A stretch of DNA of 64,000 nucleotides, taken from contig JAVVSD010000007.1 in the NCBI GenBank assembly GCA_036654375.1, positions 1 to 64,000 of the forward strand, in the 5' to 3' direction. Position 1 is the stretch's first letter, and every line of letters begins with the position of its first letter. This document shows positions 52,981-61,596 of this stretch, in pieces. Source of the DNA: RZYX01 sp036654375 (GTDB lineage: Bacteria; Bacillota; Clostridia; Oscillospirales; Acutalibacteraceae). A program made the translations under genes and the position numbers. The notes under the pieces are model-generated. The model made no database searches. It was not told where the DNA came from and saw only the letters and a list, made by a program, of their open reading frames with translations.

Positions 52981-54222
52981 TCACCTCAAATGACTTAAAG
53001 GATATGTTGCATGGTCGTCTTTGGCGTTAAGGTCAGACAATTCCTTGTCTGAAAACATAATTCCACGCTGGACAGAAGAATATCCAAATTTTTTTCGAAT
53101 AGAGTCAACCGTAAGCTCAAGCTCCTCGAGCCTTTCGGTCTTTATACTTTCGGGCAATAAAGACATCTGACAATTTGCATTTTCCACAAGGTCACAAGCA
53201 CGCACTCCAATGCTTCGTATAGAATAAGGATAAGACATATTGTCTTTAAAAAGAGCGTATGCAACATCGGCAATAACGCTTGAAACGCATACGGGAAAAT
53301 CAAGCTTAATCTGTCTTTCAAAACTTATAAGATTGCTATCTCTTATTTGTATCTGAACAGTGCGACAAAGCAAGCCATATTCGCGAAGCCTTGTGGCAAC
53401 ACTTTCCGCCAAGGTATAGATGATTATTCTTACATCGTTGTCACAAATCAAATCTCGTGGAGCGGTGGTGGAGTTTCCAACGCTCTTGATAAGCGTTTTC
53501 GCATCAATATTTTTAACTGGAGATGTGTCAATTCCGTTTGCAAAGTTCCAAATCATTGCTCCGTTTTTGCCCAATATATTGTAAAGATATTTTGCATCAG
53601 TGTGAGCCAACTCTCCAATAGTGAAGATACCGAATGAGTGCAGCTTGCTTGCGGTTTGATGTCCAACATAAAGCAAATCTGAAACAGGCAAAGGCCACAC
53701 AATTTCTTTAAAATTGTGGCTGTATATTTCGGTCGTTGCGTCAGGCTTTTTCATGTCTGAGCCAAGCTTTGCAAAGATTTTATTATAACTTACACCAACA
53801 GATGCGGTGATTCCAAGCTCATCTTTAACTCGTTGCCTCAGTGCGTCTGCAATCTCCTTGCCAGAGCCAAAAAGATTAACACTGCCCGTAACATCAAGCC
53901 AGTTTTCGTCCAGACCAAAAGCCTCGACTTGGTCAGTGTACTCGGAATATATCTCTCTTGCCATTGTAGAAAAATGCAGATATCTATCGTGATGTGGTTT
54001 GACAAAAACAATGTTAGGACACTTTTGCTGTGCCTGCCATAAAGCATCTCCAGTTTTAACACCATATTTTTTGGCAGACTCATTTTTGGCAAGCACAATT
54101 CCATGCCTAAGCTCTGGATCTCCGCAAACAGCCAAGGGCTTTTCTCGCAAAGACGGGTTATAAAGGCATTCAACGCTTGCATAAAAATTATTCATATCAA
54201 TATGTAAAATAACTCTGTCCAT
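52981..54222 (-). CDS. dinB: DNA polymerase IV (Y-family, DinB)
   Basis: The enzyme copies past damaged bases at low fidelity. The 413-residue product begins VILHIDMNNFYASVEC, which carries the first catalytic Asp, and has the catalytic pair in FGLDENWLDVTGS, plus the helix-hairpin-helix region VGHQTASKLHSFGIFTIGELA. The usual SIDEA is replaced by GLDEN, keeping Asp-Glu. A LexA box and sigma-A promoter are directly upstream. The C-terminus ends YPLSHLR without a clear clamp-binding QLxLF; a weaker MSLLPES lies at about 370. Confidence 0.93.
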   Translation of the reverse strand: MDRVILHIDMNNFYASVECLYNPSLREKPLAVCGDPELRHGIVLAKNESAKKYGVKTGDALWQAQQKCPNIVFVKPHHDRYLHFSTMAREIYSEYTDQVEAFGLDENWLDVTGSVNLFGSGKEIADALRQRVKDELGITASVGVSYNKIFAKLGSDMKKPDATTEIYSHNFKEIVWPLPVSDLLYVGHQTASKLHSFGIFTIGELAHTDAKYLYNILGKNGAMIWNFANGIDTSPVKNIDAKTLIKSVGNSTTAPRDLICDNDVRIIIYTLAESVATRLREYGLLCRTVQIQIRDSNLISFERQIKLDFPVCVSSVIADVAYALFKDNMSYPYSIRSIGVRACDLVENANCQMSLLPESIKTERLEELELTVDSIRKKFGYSSVQRGIMFSDKELSDLNAKDDHATYPLSHLR

Positions 54223-54243
54223 TTCTACACCTTCAAGCCAGCA

Positions 54244-54257
54244 AGAACATTTGTTCT
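54244..54257. promoter_or_regulatory. LexA (SOS) box upstream of dinB
   Basis: AGAACATTTGTTCT contains the Gram-positive LexA core GAAC-N4-GTTC. It lies just after the -10 of the dinB promoter and 22 bases before the dinB start, where LexA would block transcription. Confidence 0.85.
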
Positions 54258-54263
54258 AATAAC

Positions 54264-54292
54264 ATTATATGTTCAAATCAAGCAAAAGTCAA
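54264..54292 (-). promoter_or_regulatory. Sigma-A promoter of dinB
   Basis: On the minus strand TTGACT (54292-54287) and TATAAT (54269-54264) are 17 bases apart. Confidence 0.85.
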
Positions 54293-54339
54293 TTAGCAAC
54301 TTTTGCCGAAAAACATATGATAAATATGTAAGAACTATT

Positions 54340-54503
54340 TTTTAAGCAAGACATACATTAAATAGATTATGCTTGCTTTTGTTAATAAACCTGCTTTTTA
54401 AAAAAGTAAAAACATTAAAGCAGGTACAAAACAAAAAATTAGACCATTTAAATTTATACTACAAATTCATATAAATCCCGACAGGTATAAAATCGGGTTT
54501 TAT
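54340..54503. other. Hairpin-rich intergenic stretch upstream of the endolysin gene
   Basis: Three inverted repeats follow each other: AAGCAAG with CTTGCTT (54344 and 54372), CCTGCTTT with AAAGCAGG (54390 and 54416), and AAATCCCGA with TCGGGTTTT (54473 and 54493). The last resembles a terminator. No gene is seen in this stretch. Confidence 0.45.
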
Positions 54504-54533
54504 ATCATTAATTAAAAGAAGGAGTGATTTGTA

Positions 54534-55247
54534 ATGAGCAAAATATCAAGCTTGATTTTTGAGGGAGCAGAACACTATATCACATCTCCTTTTGGAATAA
54601 GAACTCTGAATGGCAAAATAAATAATCATCAGGGTACAGATTACGCAACAAAAGGTAAAAAGCTGCCACAGTATGCAATAGAGAACGGATATGTTTTTGA
54701 AGCTGCAAAATCGCGTAAAGACGGCGGAATCTATATTTGGATAATATATCCGGGAATAAAAAAAGCATTCCTACACTATCATTTGGATAAATACGCAATA
54801 ACATCAAAAAAAGCAGTGCAAAAAGGCACCCTTGTGGGGTACACTGGCAAAACGGGGTATGCAACAGGCATTCACTTGCATTTAGGTATAAGAGATTTGT
54901 CAAGGCTTTCAGCTTCGCAGATAAAAAATATGACATGGGCATCACTTCGCACCTGTGCATATATTGACCCTGAAGTCTATTCGGCACGATACAGCATAAA
55001 TCCTTATAAATTACCCACAAGAGTTTTGAAAAAAGGCAACACTGGTGCTGATGTAAAGTGGGTTCAATGGGAACTTTCAGGAATGGGATATAACATTGGC
55101 GCAGACGGAGTAGATGGGCATTTAGGCCCGATTACAACAGAGGCAATAAAGCAGTTCCAAAGGCAGCACAAAGACTTGAATGGAAAACAACTTATTGATG
55201 ATGGCTTTGCAGGTCCACTTACAGTGGCGGCAATTAAAAATGCTTAG
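54534..55247 (+). CDS. M23-type endolysin with peptidoglycan-binding domain
   Basis: The 237-residue protein has an N-terminal LytM/M23 metallopeptidase domain: ITSPFGIR, NHQGTDYA (HxxxD zinc ligands), and GIHLHLGI with the HxH motif. A C-terminal peptidoglycan-binding domain of type 1 covers about 170-237 (LKKGNTGADVKWVQWELSGMGY in part, then GPITTEAIKQFQ and FAGPLTVAAIK). No signal peptide is present, so it needs a holin, and one follows. It cuts peptide cross-links. GGAGTG precedes the ATG. Confidence 0.9.
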   Translation: MSKISSLIFEGAEHYITSPFGIRTLNGKINNHQGTDYATKGKKLPQYAIENGYVFEAAKSRKDGGIYIWIIYPGIKKAFLHYHLDKYAITSKKAVQKGTLVGYTGKTGYATGIHLHLGIRDLSRLSASQIKNMTWASLRTCAYIDPEVYSARYSINPYKLPTRVLKKGNTGADVKWVQWELSGMGYNIGADGVDGHLGPITTEAIKQFQRQHKDLNGKQLIDDGFAGPLTVAAIKNA

Positions 55248-55257
55248 GAGAATTGAT

Positions 55258-55491
55258 ATGCCAAAAATAGATACAATTGTTCGTGTCCTTATTCTGGTAG
55301 TTACACTTGTAAATGCAGTGCTTGCATTTCTTGGCAAAACCAAACTGGATATTGATGAAAACACAATTTATACACTTGCAACAATAATATCAACAGTTGC
55401 CGCCTCGCTGTGGGCAATGTGGAAAAACAATAGTTTTACTAAAGAAGCAAAGCAAGCCGACGAGTATTTAAAAGATTTAAAAACAGAATAG
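55258..55491 (+). CDS. Phage holin, SPP1 family
   Basis: The 77-residue protein starts MPKIDTIVRVLILVVTLVNAVL, has two membrane segments, and carries the family signature AASLWAMWKNNSFTKEAKQAD. Such holins open the membrane to release endolysin. AGGAGA stands before the ATG at 55258. It lies ten bases after the endolysin gene. No capsid, tail or integrase gene is near. Confidence 0.9.
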   Translation: MPKIDTIVRVLILVVTLVNAVLAFLGKTKLDIDENTIYTLATIISTVAASLWAMWKNNSFTKEAKQADEYLKDLKTE

Positions 55492-55505
55492 TAATAAAAT
55501 AAAAC

Positions 55506-55532
55506 ACAGGCAGGGGATTTTCCTCTGCCTGC
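55506..55532 (+). terminator. Hairpin after the lysis cassette
   Basis: GCAGGCAGGGG-like and CCTCTGCCTGC-like arms pair around TTTT at 55507-55531 with one G-T pair. The T run after it is short. Confidence 0.6.
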
Positions 55533-55683
55533 AAATTTAAAAATCTCATCTCAACTATCATTTAATAATTGGCAAAGAAAAGGATAAATTAATTAGTAAA
55601 TAAAAGTAACAGCAAAAAATTCCACGAATGTTCAATCCAATATAAAAAAACTTTTATTATTTCTGAAAAGTGGAGTGCTATAT

Positions 55684-55845
55684 ATGAAAGAAATAACTGA
55701 GGCAGATGTGATTTCAAATTGTCTAAGGCTGGGAGATCTCGTGTTTTTGGAGCAAGATGATTTACTGACAAAACAGGCGAAGGATTATATTGAAAACAAT
55801 GGAATGACCATTGTAAAAATCACATATGAGAATGCCAATGAGTAA
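55684..55845 (+). CDS. N-terminal piece of an EutT-like cobalamin adenosyltransferase
   Basis: The 53-residue frame reads KEITEADVISNCLRLGDLVFLEQDDLLTKQAKDYIENNGMTIV (in part), which matches the ITExxLR ... LTPxAxxYLxxxGI start of EutT-type adenosyltransferases. TGGAGTG stands before the ATG. It overlaps the next frame, which encodes the rest of the protein, so the enzyme is made as two chains or the gene is frameshifted. Confidence 0.68.
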   Translation: MKEITEADVISNCLRLGDLVFLEQDDLLTKQAKDYIENNGMTIVKITYENANE

Positions 55846-56404
55846 GCAGATATACAAAGATAGTTTTGATGATGGAAAACAAGAACTTAAAGAAAATTTA
55901 GAGATTATGACACAGCTCAGGGATAATATTCTTGTGCCAAAAAACTGTGCAAGAATAAAATATCGTGGAATGCTTGACTATGCTCAAGCTAAGACTGTTG
56001 AAGTTCAGGCGATGGCTGAACAGGAAGGGTTAGTATCTGTTTCTGACGATTTGCAGTCTGTGCTATCTTTGTTAAGAAAGCTAATGTCTTGCGATGTCTT
56101 TGATTCTCCACTCGGAAAATTTGAAATATTTGGGCTTGAAGAAAAAGGGATAAGAGAAATTTCGCACAACCCTTTAAAATATTATGGCATTGACCATCTT
56201 ATGCCTGACTGCAAATATGGATTGTTATGTGCAGCGGTTAATGTGCTGAGAACAGTGGTAAGGCAAACGGAGATTTTTGCAATTGATGCCTATGTTGTCG
56301 ATGAAGAGATTGGTCACAAGGATTTGATTTGTGCATTAAACAGAATTAGCAGTGCGGTATACATTATATATTGCAGATTGATATCGGGATTTTATAAGAG
56401 TTAA
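55826..56404 (+). CDS. Cobalamin adenosyltransferase domain protein (EutT-like C-terminal part)
   Basis: The 192-residue protein matches the four-helix domain of ATP:cob(I)alamin adenosyltransferases of the EutT/Cob_adeno_trans type: LVPKNCARIKYRGMLDYAQAKTVEVQ (in part), then ISHNPLKYYGIDHLMPDCKYG and VLRTVVRQTEIFAI. It would attach the adenosyl group to cob(I)alamin. Its usual N-terminal segment is in the preceding frame. Neither the ATG at 55826 nor that at 55838 (ATGAGTAA overlap) has a ribosome site, so translation is probably coupled. No B12-dependent enzyme is near. Confidence 0.75.
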   Translation: MRMPMSKQIYKDSFDDGKQELKENLEIMTQLRDNILVPKNCARIKYRGMLDYAQAKTVEVQAMAEQEGLVSVSDDLQSVLSLLRKLMSCDVFDSPLGKFEIFGLEEKGIREISHNPLKYYGIDHLMPDCKYGLLCAAVNVLRTVVRQTEIFAIDAYVVDEEIGHKDLICALNRISSAVYIIYCRLISGFYKS

Positions 56405-56449
56405 AATAAGAGTAAAGCGTTACCTAATAAAATACTCACAGCAAAAAAT

Positions 56450-56496
56450 AAAGATGCACAAAGTCCTCTAATTAAAAGGGCGATGTGCATCTTTTT
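56450..56496 (+). terminator. Terminator after the adenosyltransferase genes
   Basis: AAAGATGCACA (56450-56460) pairs with TGTGCATCTTT (56484-56494) around a 23-base loop, followed by TTTT. Confidence 0.75.
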
Positions 56497-56572
56497 AAAA
56501 GCTATTTATAAATTATGTGTCCGTTATAAGATAAGGCAAATAATAAAATAAAAAATGCCAAATGCTGTTTAA

Positions 56573-56785
56573 TTATGCTTCGTTGATTTCTTTAAGTAGC
56601 TCATCTAATTTCTCGATCGAAAGACCAACCTGTGTGATATGTGTAAGCTTTTCGAGTTTAAACTTTTTAACCATTTTTATTGCAGGGTTTTTTGTAATTC
56701 CAGGGCTGAATCTTTCAATAACTTCAACTGCCTTTGGGTCTTTTAGTAATTCATCTACTGTTGTGTCATGAGTGTAATTTGCCAT
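56573..56785 (-). CDS. Small DUF1858-like protein
   Basis: The 70-residue protein reads TTVDELLKDPKAVEVIERFSPGITKNPAIKMV (in part) and ends IEKLDELLKEINEA. It resembles the small helical DUF1858-like domain, found alone or joined to other enzymes, but lacks cysteines. AAAGGAG precedes the ATG. It lies 79 bases after the FGGY kinase gene on the same strand and may be cotranscribed. Its role is unknown. Confidence 0.65.
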   Translation of the reverse strand: MANYTHDTTVDELLKDPKAVEVIERFSPGITKNPAIKMVKKFKLEKLTHITQVGLSIEKLDELLKEINEA

Positions 56786-56864
56786 AATAATCGACTCCTT
56801 TAAAATAATAAAATTTAAATATACAAACTCGCTTTAACAAAACTATTTATGCGAGGTACGAGCA

Positions 56865-58454
56865 TTACATAATCGGTTTGGTGGTGTCGTTCTTAATGAT
56901 GTCATTAAGATTTTCATATAAATGAACCAAGTTGTCAAATATCTTGCAATAAACCTCTGAATAAAGGCGAAGATATGTCTGATGTTCCTTTTCATTTGGA
57001 AGAAACTCATCTTTGATTTTTACCATAGTCTGTTGGGCTTCTTTGGCGTCTTTATAAATTCCCATTGTAACGAAAGCCAGAATAGAACTGCCAAGCCCAC
57101 AGACCTCGTGAGTCTGAATGCGATATACAGGCAATCCCATCATGTCAGCTGTTATCTGGCAAATTTCAGAACTGTTACTGCCACCGCCTGCAACGAATAT
57201 CTTTTTTACCTTAAGCTTTCCGGTCTTTTCAATAAATTCCAAGCCCTCCATAAGGCTAAAGCCTATACCTTCGATTATCGCACGATAAAGATGGATTCGA
57301 GTATGTACATCTGAAAATCCAATAATTGAACCTTTGGCGTGAGGAGTAATTGCATCAGGTGTAAAGGTTGGTTGCATTACAAGCCCGTTACAACCTGCCG
57401 GAATTTCCCTTAGGCGTTCGTTCAAAAGTGCCTCTGCGGAACAGCCCAATCTCTGAGCTTCCTCCACCTCTTTTGATGCAAATTCTTTTTTGAACCAGGA
57501 GATAAGCCAATATCCACGAAAGGTTTCCATTTCTGGCAAATAGGCACTTGTAAGAGAGGTGTATGGTGGCAAAACGGATTTGATTGGGAAATATCGATTT
57601 GTGTGAACTTCTATTGTTGCAGTAGTTCCAAGGCTGATGGCGGCAGAGCTTTCATCATCGCAGGAAAGCCCAAATGTTTCACACGCCTTGTCCGAACCCG
57701 TAACGACAAATGGTAAGCCTTCAGGAATACCTGTTGCTTCTGAGGTCTGCTTTGTGATATTTCCGATTATTTCGCCAGGGCTTACAAGGTCAACCAGCTT
57801 GTCGTCCTCCATAAGGTAGACGGCTCTGCGAATATCATTTTTACCTAACCAGTTGCGGGTTTTGCTGTCATACGGAAGAACTCCGCACATATTTGCGCAA
57901 GAGTCTTTCATGCTTCCACAAAACTTAAAGTTAAAATATGTTGAAAGCAGTACGAATTTATATGTTTTATGCCAAATATCTGGTTGATTTTTAATTATCC
58001 AGTTGGCTGCTAATTGGCTTCTCAGTGTTTCAGCAACTTGTGAAAGTCCAGCAACTTTAAATGCCGCTGCATTTTTCCATGGCATCGGTGGGAGGTCAGT
58101 AGCCTTTCGCTTGTCAAGCCACACAACAGCATTGCGAAGTGCATTGCCATCCTTATCAAGGCAGATTGTTGTCGCTCTAATACAGGTGCAGGTAACAGCT
58201 ATAATATCATTCCACAGCTCTTCATGCGTTTCCTTAAGCTGAAGGCTGACTTCACACATAGTATTCCAATAAAAATTGGGGTCTTGCTCAGCCCAGTCTG
58301 GGTGAGGAGATACATAAGGCTTTTCATAGGATTTTTGTGCTTTGCAAAGAATATTTCCTTTTTTGTCAACCAGCATTACTCTGGCACTCTGCGTACCAAC
58401 ATCAAATGTGAGTACTAATGGGTTTTGCTTGTTTTGCAGACTCAGTTGTTGCAT
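56865..58454 (-). CDS. FGGY-family carbohydrate kinase
   Basis: The 529-residue protein phosphorylates a sugar, polyol or related compound with ATP. It has the actin-fold phosphate loop TFDVGTQSARVML, the WLDKRKA region, the likely catalytic Asp in VTGSDKACETFG and the C-terminal IFVAGGGSNSSEICQITADMMG adenosine site. AGGAGG precedes the ATG. Divergent from it is a YhfZ-type regulator and a set of flavoprotein dehydrogenases, so the substrate is probably a polyol or glycerol-like compound whose phosphate is oxidised by those genes. Glycerol, xylulose or erythritol kinase cannot be told apart here. Confidence 0.88.
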   Translation of the reverse strand: MQQLSLQNKQNPLVLTFDVGTQSARVMLVDKKGNILCKAQKSYEKPYVSPHPDWAEQDPNFYWNTMCEVSLQLKETHEELWNDIIAVTCTCIRATTICLDKDGNALRNAVVWLDKRKATDLPPMPWKNAAAFKVAGLSQVAETLRSQLAANWIIKNQPDIWHKTYKFVLLSTYFNFKFCGSMKDSCANMCGVLPYDSKTRNWLGKNDIRRAVYLMEDDKLVDLVSPGEIIGNITKQTSEATGIPEGLPFVVTGSDKACETFGLSCDDESSAAISLGTTATIEVHTNRYFPIKSVLPPYTSLTSAYLPEMETFRGYWLISWFKKEFASKEVEEAQRLGCSAEALLNERLREIPAGCNGLVMQPTFTPDAITPHAKGSIIGFSDVHTRIHLYRAIIEGIGFSLMEGLEFIEKTGKLKVKKIFVAGGGSNSSEICQITADMMGLPVYRIQTHEVCGLGSSILAFVTMGIYKDAKEAQQTMVKIKDEFLPNEKEHQTYLRLYSEVYCKIFDNLVHLYENLNDIIKNDTTKPIM

Positions 58455-58671
58455 TACTTTTCCTCCTAAGTTGTTTATGTCAAATATTAAAATATAATAT
58501 TTATGTCCCTATTTAATGCTTAAAATTATAGTCAAAAAATACATATGCTTATAAAAAGATAATACACTTTACTGTACATAAAAACAATATAAATTTGTAA
58601 AAATGTACTAATAAACAAAACATTGACATAAAAATTATGTAAAAAACACAAAAAATAATTGTTAAAAGTTA
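58455..58671. other. Divergent control region between kinase and YhfZ gene
   Basis: This AT-rich stretch holds the inverted pair GTACAT (58575-58580) and ATGTAC (58604-58609), spaced 23 bases apart, a possible YhfZ binding site. A TTGACT (minus strand) near 58531 could be a kinase -35 but has no convincing -10. No gene is seen. Confidence 0.4.
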
Positions 58672-58700
58672 TGGACAATCAAATGAAAGGATTATATAAT
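58672..58700 (+). promoter_or_regulatory. Sigma-A promoter of the yhfZ-like operon
   Basis: TGGACA (58672-58677) and TATAAT (58695-58700) are 17 bases apart, 75 bases before the start. Confidence 0.7.
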
Positions 58701-58775
58701 ATAAAATAAGTACAAAAAAAAATATATATAAAGTTATGAAAATTTTATGCGATTATTTTTCAAGGAGAGTAATTT

Positions 58776-59741
58776 ATGATTGAAACGCCATATCGAAAAG
58801 ACTGGCAAGTAAGCACAAGAATTGCAAGGGGAATGCTTGGAACAGAAATTGGAACTCGAGTGCCAACAATCAGCGAATATGCTCAAACATTTACTTGCTC
58901 TCGAGGCATTGTTCAAAATGCACTTGCAATGTTGCACGACAGTGAAGCAATACAGCTAAACAAGCAGGGCAAAAGAGGCTCATTTTTAACATTTAAAGAT
59001 GAAAAAAAGCTAATCGAATATTCAGGGATAAATTACATAACAGCATCAATGTCGCTTCCATTAAATATGCATATGGCAGGGCTGGCAACAGGCATATGCC
59101 AAGCAATGGGAAGGTGCAAAGTGCCATTTACCTTTGCATTTGTGCAAGGCTCAAAAAACCGAGTAGATGCACTGACAAGAGGGGTTTATGATTTTGTAGT
59201 TACAACCCATTACACGGCAAAGGAATATACAGCGCTCAATAATCAAATTGAAATGGCATTTCCGCTTGTGGATTGCGAATACTCGCCACCATATAAATTG
59301 TATATAAATCGACCAAACCTTACAGATATTCAGGACGGAATGACAGTAGCAATAGATTATTCCAGCACAGACCATGCAGAGCTTACAAAAATGGCGTGTG
59401 AGGGTAAAAATGTCAAGTTTATGGAAATGCCATATATAACTGCAAATTTTGCCTTTTATACAGGACAAGTAGATTGCATGGTTTTTCGTGACGGCATTGA
59501 GCAGAGCCAACAAAACCTGCTTAACTTTGCACTCAAAAGCCAAAATTGTGTTTCAACATCGGAGATAAGTGCAATACCGATTTCACAGTGTATAGCCTCC
59601 GATATGCAGCTTCCTGTTGTCCTTATAAATCGTAATAATGTTGGTATAGCAGGAGTTATTAAAAATTACCTTTCAGGGAATTTAGTAGGCTATGTTCAGG
59701 AGCGTGTAATAGGCGGACAAATGGCACCGCAGTTTTTTTAA
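58776..59741 (+). CDS. YhfZ-family GntR-like regulator
   Basis: The 321-residue protein has an N-terminal winged-helix region (RIARGMLGTEIGTRVPTISEYAQTFTCSRGIVQNAL read in parts) and a C-terminal domain of about 230 residues that resembles a solute-binding fold, as in E. coli YhfZ. In this domain FAFVQGSKNRVDALTRGVYDFVV stands where a ligand is expected. It ends VQERVIGGQMAPQFF. AAGGAGAG precedes the ATG. It heads the redox gene set and faces the FGGY kinase, so it is the probable sensor of the pathway substrate. Confidence 0.85.
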   Translation: MIETPYRKDWQVSTRIARGMLGTEIGTRVPTISEYAQTFTCSRGIVQNALAMLHDSEAIQLNKQGKRGSFLTFKDEKKLIEYSGINYITASMSLPLNMHMAGLATGICQAMGRCKVPFTFAFVQGSKNRVDALTRGVYDFVVTTHYTAKEYTALNNQIEMAFPLVDCEYSPPYKLYINRPNLTDIQDGMTVAIDYSSTDHAELTKMACEGKNVKFMEMPYITANFAFYTGQVDCMVFRDGIEQSQQNLLNFALKSQNCVSTSEISAIPISQCIASDMQLPVVLINRNNVGIAGVIKNYLSGNLVGYVQERVIGGQMAPQFF

Positions 59742-59820
59742 TCTGAAATGCAAAGATGAGATGAAGCGGCTGAAATCAGGAGATATAGATGTTGAATTAA
59801 GTTCTATTAGGGGGATATAA

Positions 59821-61596
59821 ATGGCAATAGAAGAAATTAAAAAAGCATTAAAAAAAGCATTTCCCACCGCGGTATTGGAAATGGAACTTAATGAAAGAGG
59901 GATTTTAACTTTAACAGGTGAATGCTCCGAGTGGAAGGAAGTAGTAGCCGTTGGCCATAAGGCTGCAAAGCAAAAAGGCGTTAAAAATGTGGTCAACAAA
60001 TTGAGTGTACCCGGACTGCAAATTCCAAAAAAGGATTATTCAGAGTTGCGGGCAATGGGTGAAAATGCTGGTTTGATTGACGATGTTGATGTTGTAATTA
60101 TCGGAGCGGGTATATCTGGCTGCGGAATTGCAAGAGAACTTTCAAAGTACAGGCTTAACATTCTCGTGGTTGAAATGTCAGATGATGTTGCAACTGGTGC
60201 AACCAAGGCAAACAACGGAAATATACACCCAGGCTATGCCGTAAAGCCGGGAACATTAAAGGCAAAGCTCAATGTTGAGGGCAACCGAATGTATACAAAG
60301 TGGGCAGAGGATTTGGGTTTTGACCTTCAGCGTTGTGGTGCAATGGGATTTGTCACAAGCAATATACTTAAACCTGCTTTAAGGGTAGTGTATAAAAAGG
60401 CTGTAAAAAATGGTGTGGATGGGGTTGAGCTTGTAAACGGCAAAAGAGCCTGTGAGCTTGAGCCTGGGCTTAATCAAAACGGTTTGGGAAAAGATGTAAA
60501 GCTTGCACTTTGGCTTCCAAGCATGGGTCTGGTTGAGCCATATCAAGTTGCAGTGGCACTTGCAGAAAATGCGGCAAGCAATGGAGTTCACTTTCGCTTT
60601 AACTGCACTGTTGCTGATGTGCTTGTGGAGAATGGTAAGGTAGGCGGAATAGTGACCGACAAAGGAACTATAAAAGCAAAATACATAATAAATTGTGCAG
60701 GGGTTTATGCAGACGAGATTTCTGCAATGGCAAATGATGAGTGCTATACAATTCATGCACGCAAGGGAGTTATTGCAATTCTGGACAAAGCAAAGAAGCC
60801 AGAATATGAAGCACTTTGTGAGCATATATCGTTTGAAACGGTTAAACTGACTATTAAAAATATGAACGCAGAAACCAAGGGTGGCGGAATGTGTCACACA
60901 CCAGAACAAAATATTTTGATGGGACCATCTGCAAAAGAAATTCCAGACAAGGAAGACCGTTCAACCTCGGCGCAAGAATTATCATATGCCATGGGCAGAG
61001 GCGATGGGAATGTTGGATACGGAGATATAATCAGATTTTTTGCTGGAGTTCGTCCAGCAGACTACAAAGAGGATTTCTTCATTGAGATGTCGCCTGTAAC
61101 AAACGGATTTATAAATGTTGGAGCTATTCAGTCACCTGGGCTTGCATCTGCACCGGCAATTGCAAAAATGGTGGAGGAAATAATAAATAAAGATGCAAAG
61201 GAAAAAGGTAACTCACTTGAAATAAAGAATGACTGGCAACCAATTAGAAAAGAAAAGCCTGCTTTTCGCAATATGAGCAGGGAAGAACAGGATAAATTAA
61301 TTAAGAAAGATGCAAGCTATGGCAAAATAGTTTGCAGATGTGAAAGTATAACCGAAGGAGAAATTCTTGACGCTATTCACTCGCCGGTACCTCCAGCATC
61401 AATTGATGCTATAAAGCGGAGAACAAGAGCGGGAATGGGGCGTTGCCAGGGTGGATTTTGCCAGCCTCGTGTGCTTGAAATTTTGGCTCGAGAGCAGGGC
61501 AAAAACTGGATAGATATTACTTTAAACGGCGAAGGTACCAATGTGCTTCTAAAGGAAAACCGTCGACAGTTATATTCCGAGGAGGTAGCAAAATGA
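59821..61596 (+). CDS. GlpA-like FAD dehydrogenase with N-terminal BON domain and [2Fe-2S] domain
   Basis: The 591-residue protein has three parts. Residues 1-65 are a BON domain (AIEEIKKALKKAF, then LTGECSEWKEVVAVGHKAA). Residues 75-480 are a DAO-type FAD dehydrogenase with DVVIIGAGISGCGIARELS and ATGATKANNGNIHPGYAV, like glycerol-3-phosphate dehydrogenases. The end is a BFD-like cluster domain with CRC and GRCQGGFCQP. It probably oxidises the phosphorylated kinase product and passes electrons on to the next protein. GGGGGATA precedes the ATG. The BON domain on a cytoplasmic flavoenzyme is unusual. Confidence 0.88.
   Translation: MAIEEIKKALKKAFPTAVLEMELNERGILTLTGECSEWKEVVAVGHKAAKQKGVKNVVNKLSVPGLQIPKKDYSELRAMGENAGLIDDVDVVIIGAGISGCGIARELSKYRLNILVVEMSDDVATGATKANNGNIHPGYAVKPGTLKAKLNVEGNRMYTKWAEDLGFDLQRCGAMGFVTSNILKPALRVVYKKAVKNGVDGVELVNGKRACELEPGLNQNGLGKDVKLALWLPSMGLVEPYQVAVALAENAASNGVHFRFNCTVADVLVENGKVGGIVTDKGTIKAKYIINCAGVYADEISAMANDECYTIHARKGVIAILDKAKKPEYEALCEHISFETVKLTIKNMNAETKGGGMCHTPEQNILMGPSAKEIPDKEDRSTSAQELSYAMGRGDGNVGYGDIIRFFAGVRPADYKEDFFIEMSPVTNGFINVGAIQSPGLASAPAIAKMVEEIINKDAKEKGNSLEIKNDWQPIRKEKPAFRNMSREEQDKLIKKDASYGKIVCRCESITEGEILDAIHSPVPPASIDAIKRRTRAGMGRCQGGFCQPRVLEILAREQGKNWIDITLNGEGTNVLLKENRRQLYSEEVAK

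Noticed and set aside
54244..55491. Treating the dinB LexA box as directly controlling the endolysin-holin genes
   Set aside because: The box overlaps the minus-strand dinB promoter and lies 280 bases from the plus-strand cassette, with hairpins between; no second LexA box was seen.
55495..55683. Cobalamin riboswitch before the adenosyltransferase genes
   Set aside because: No B12-box sequence is present, and the space is under 190 bases.
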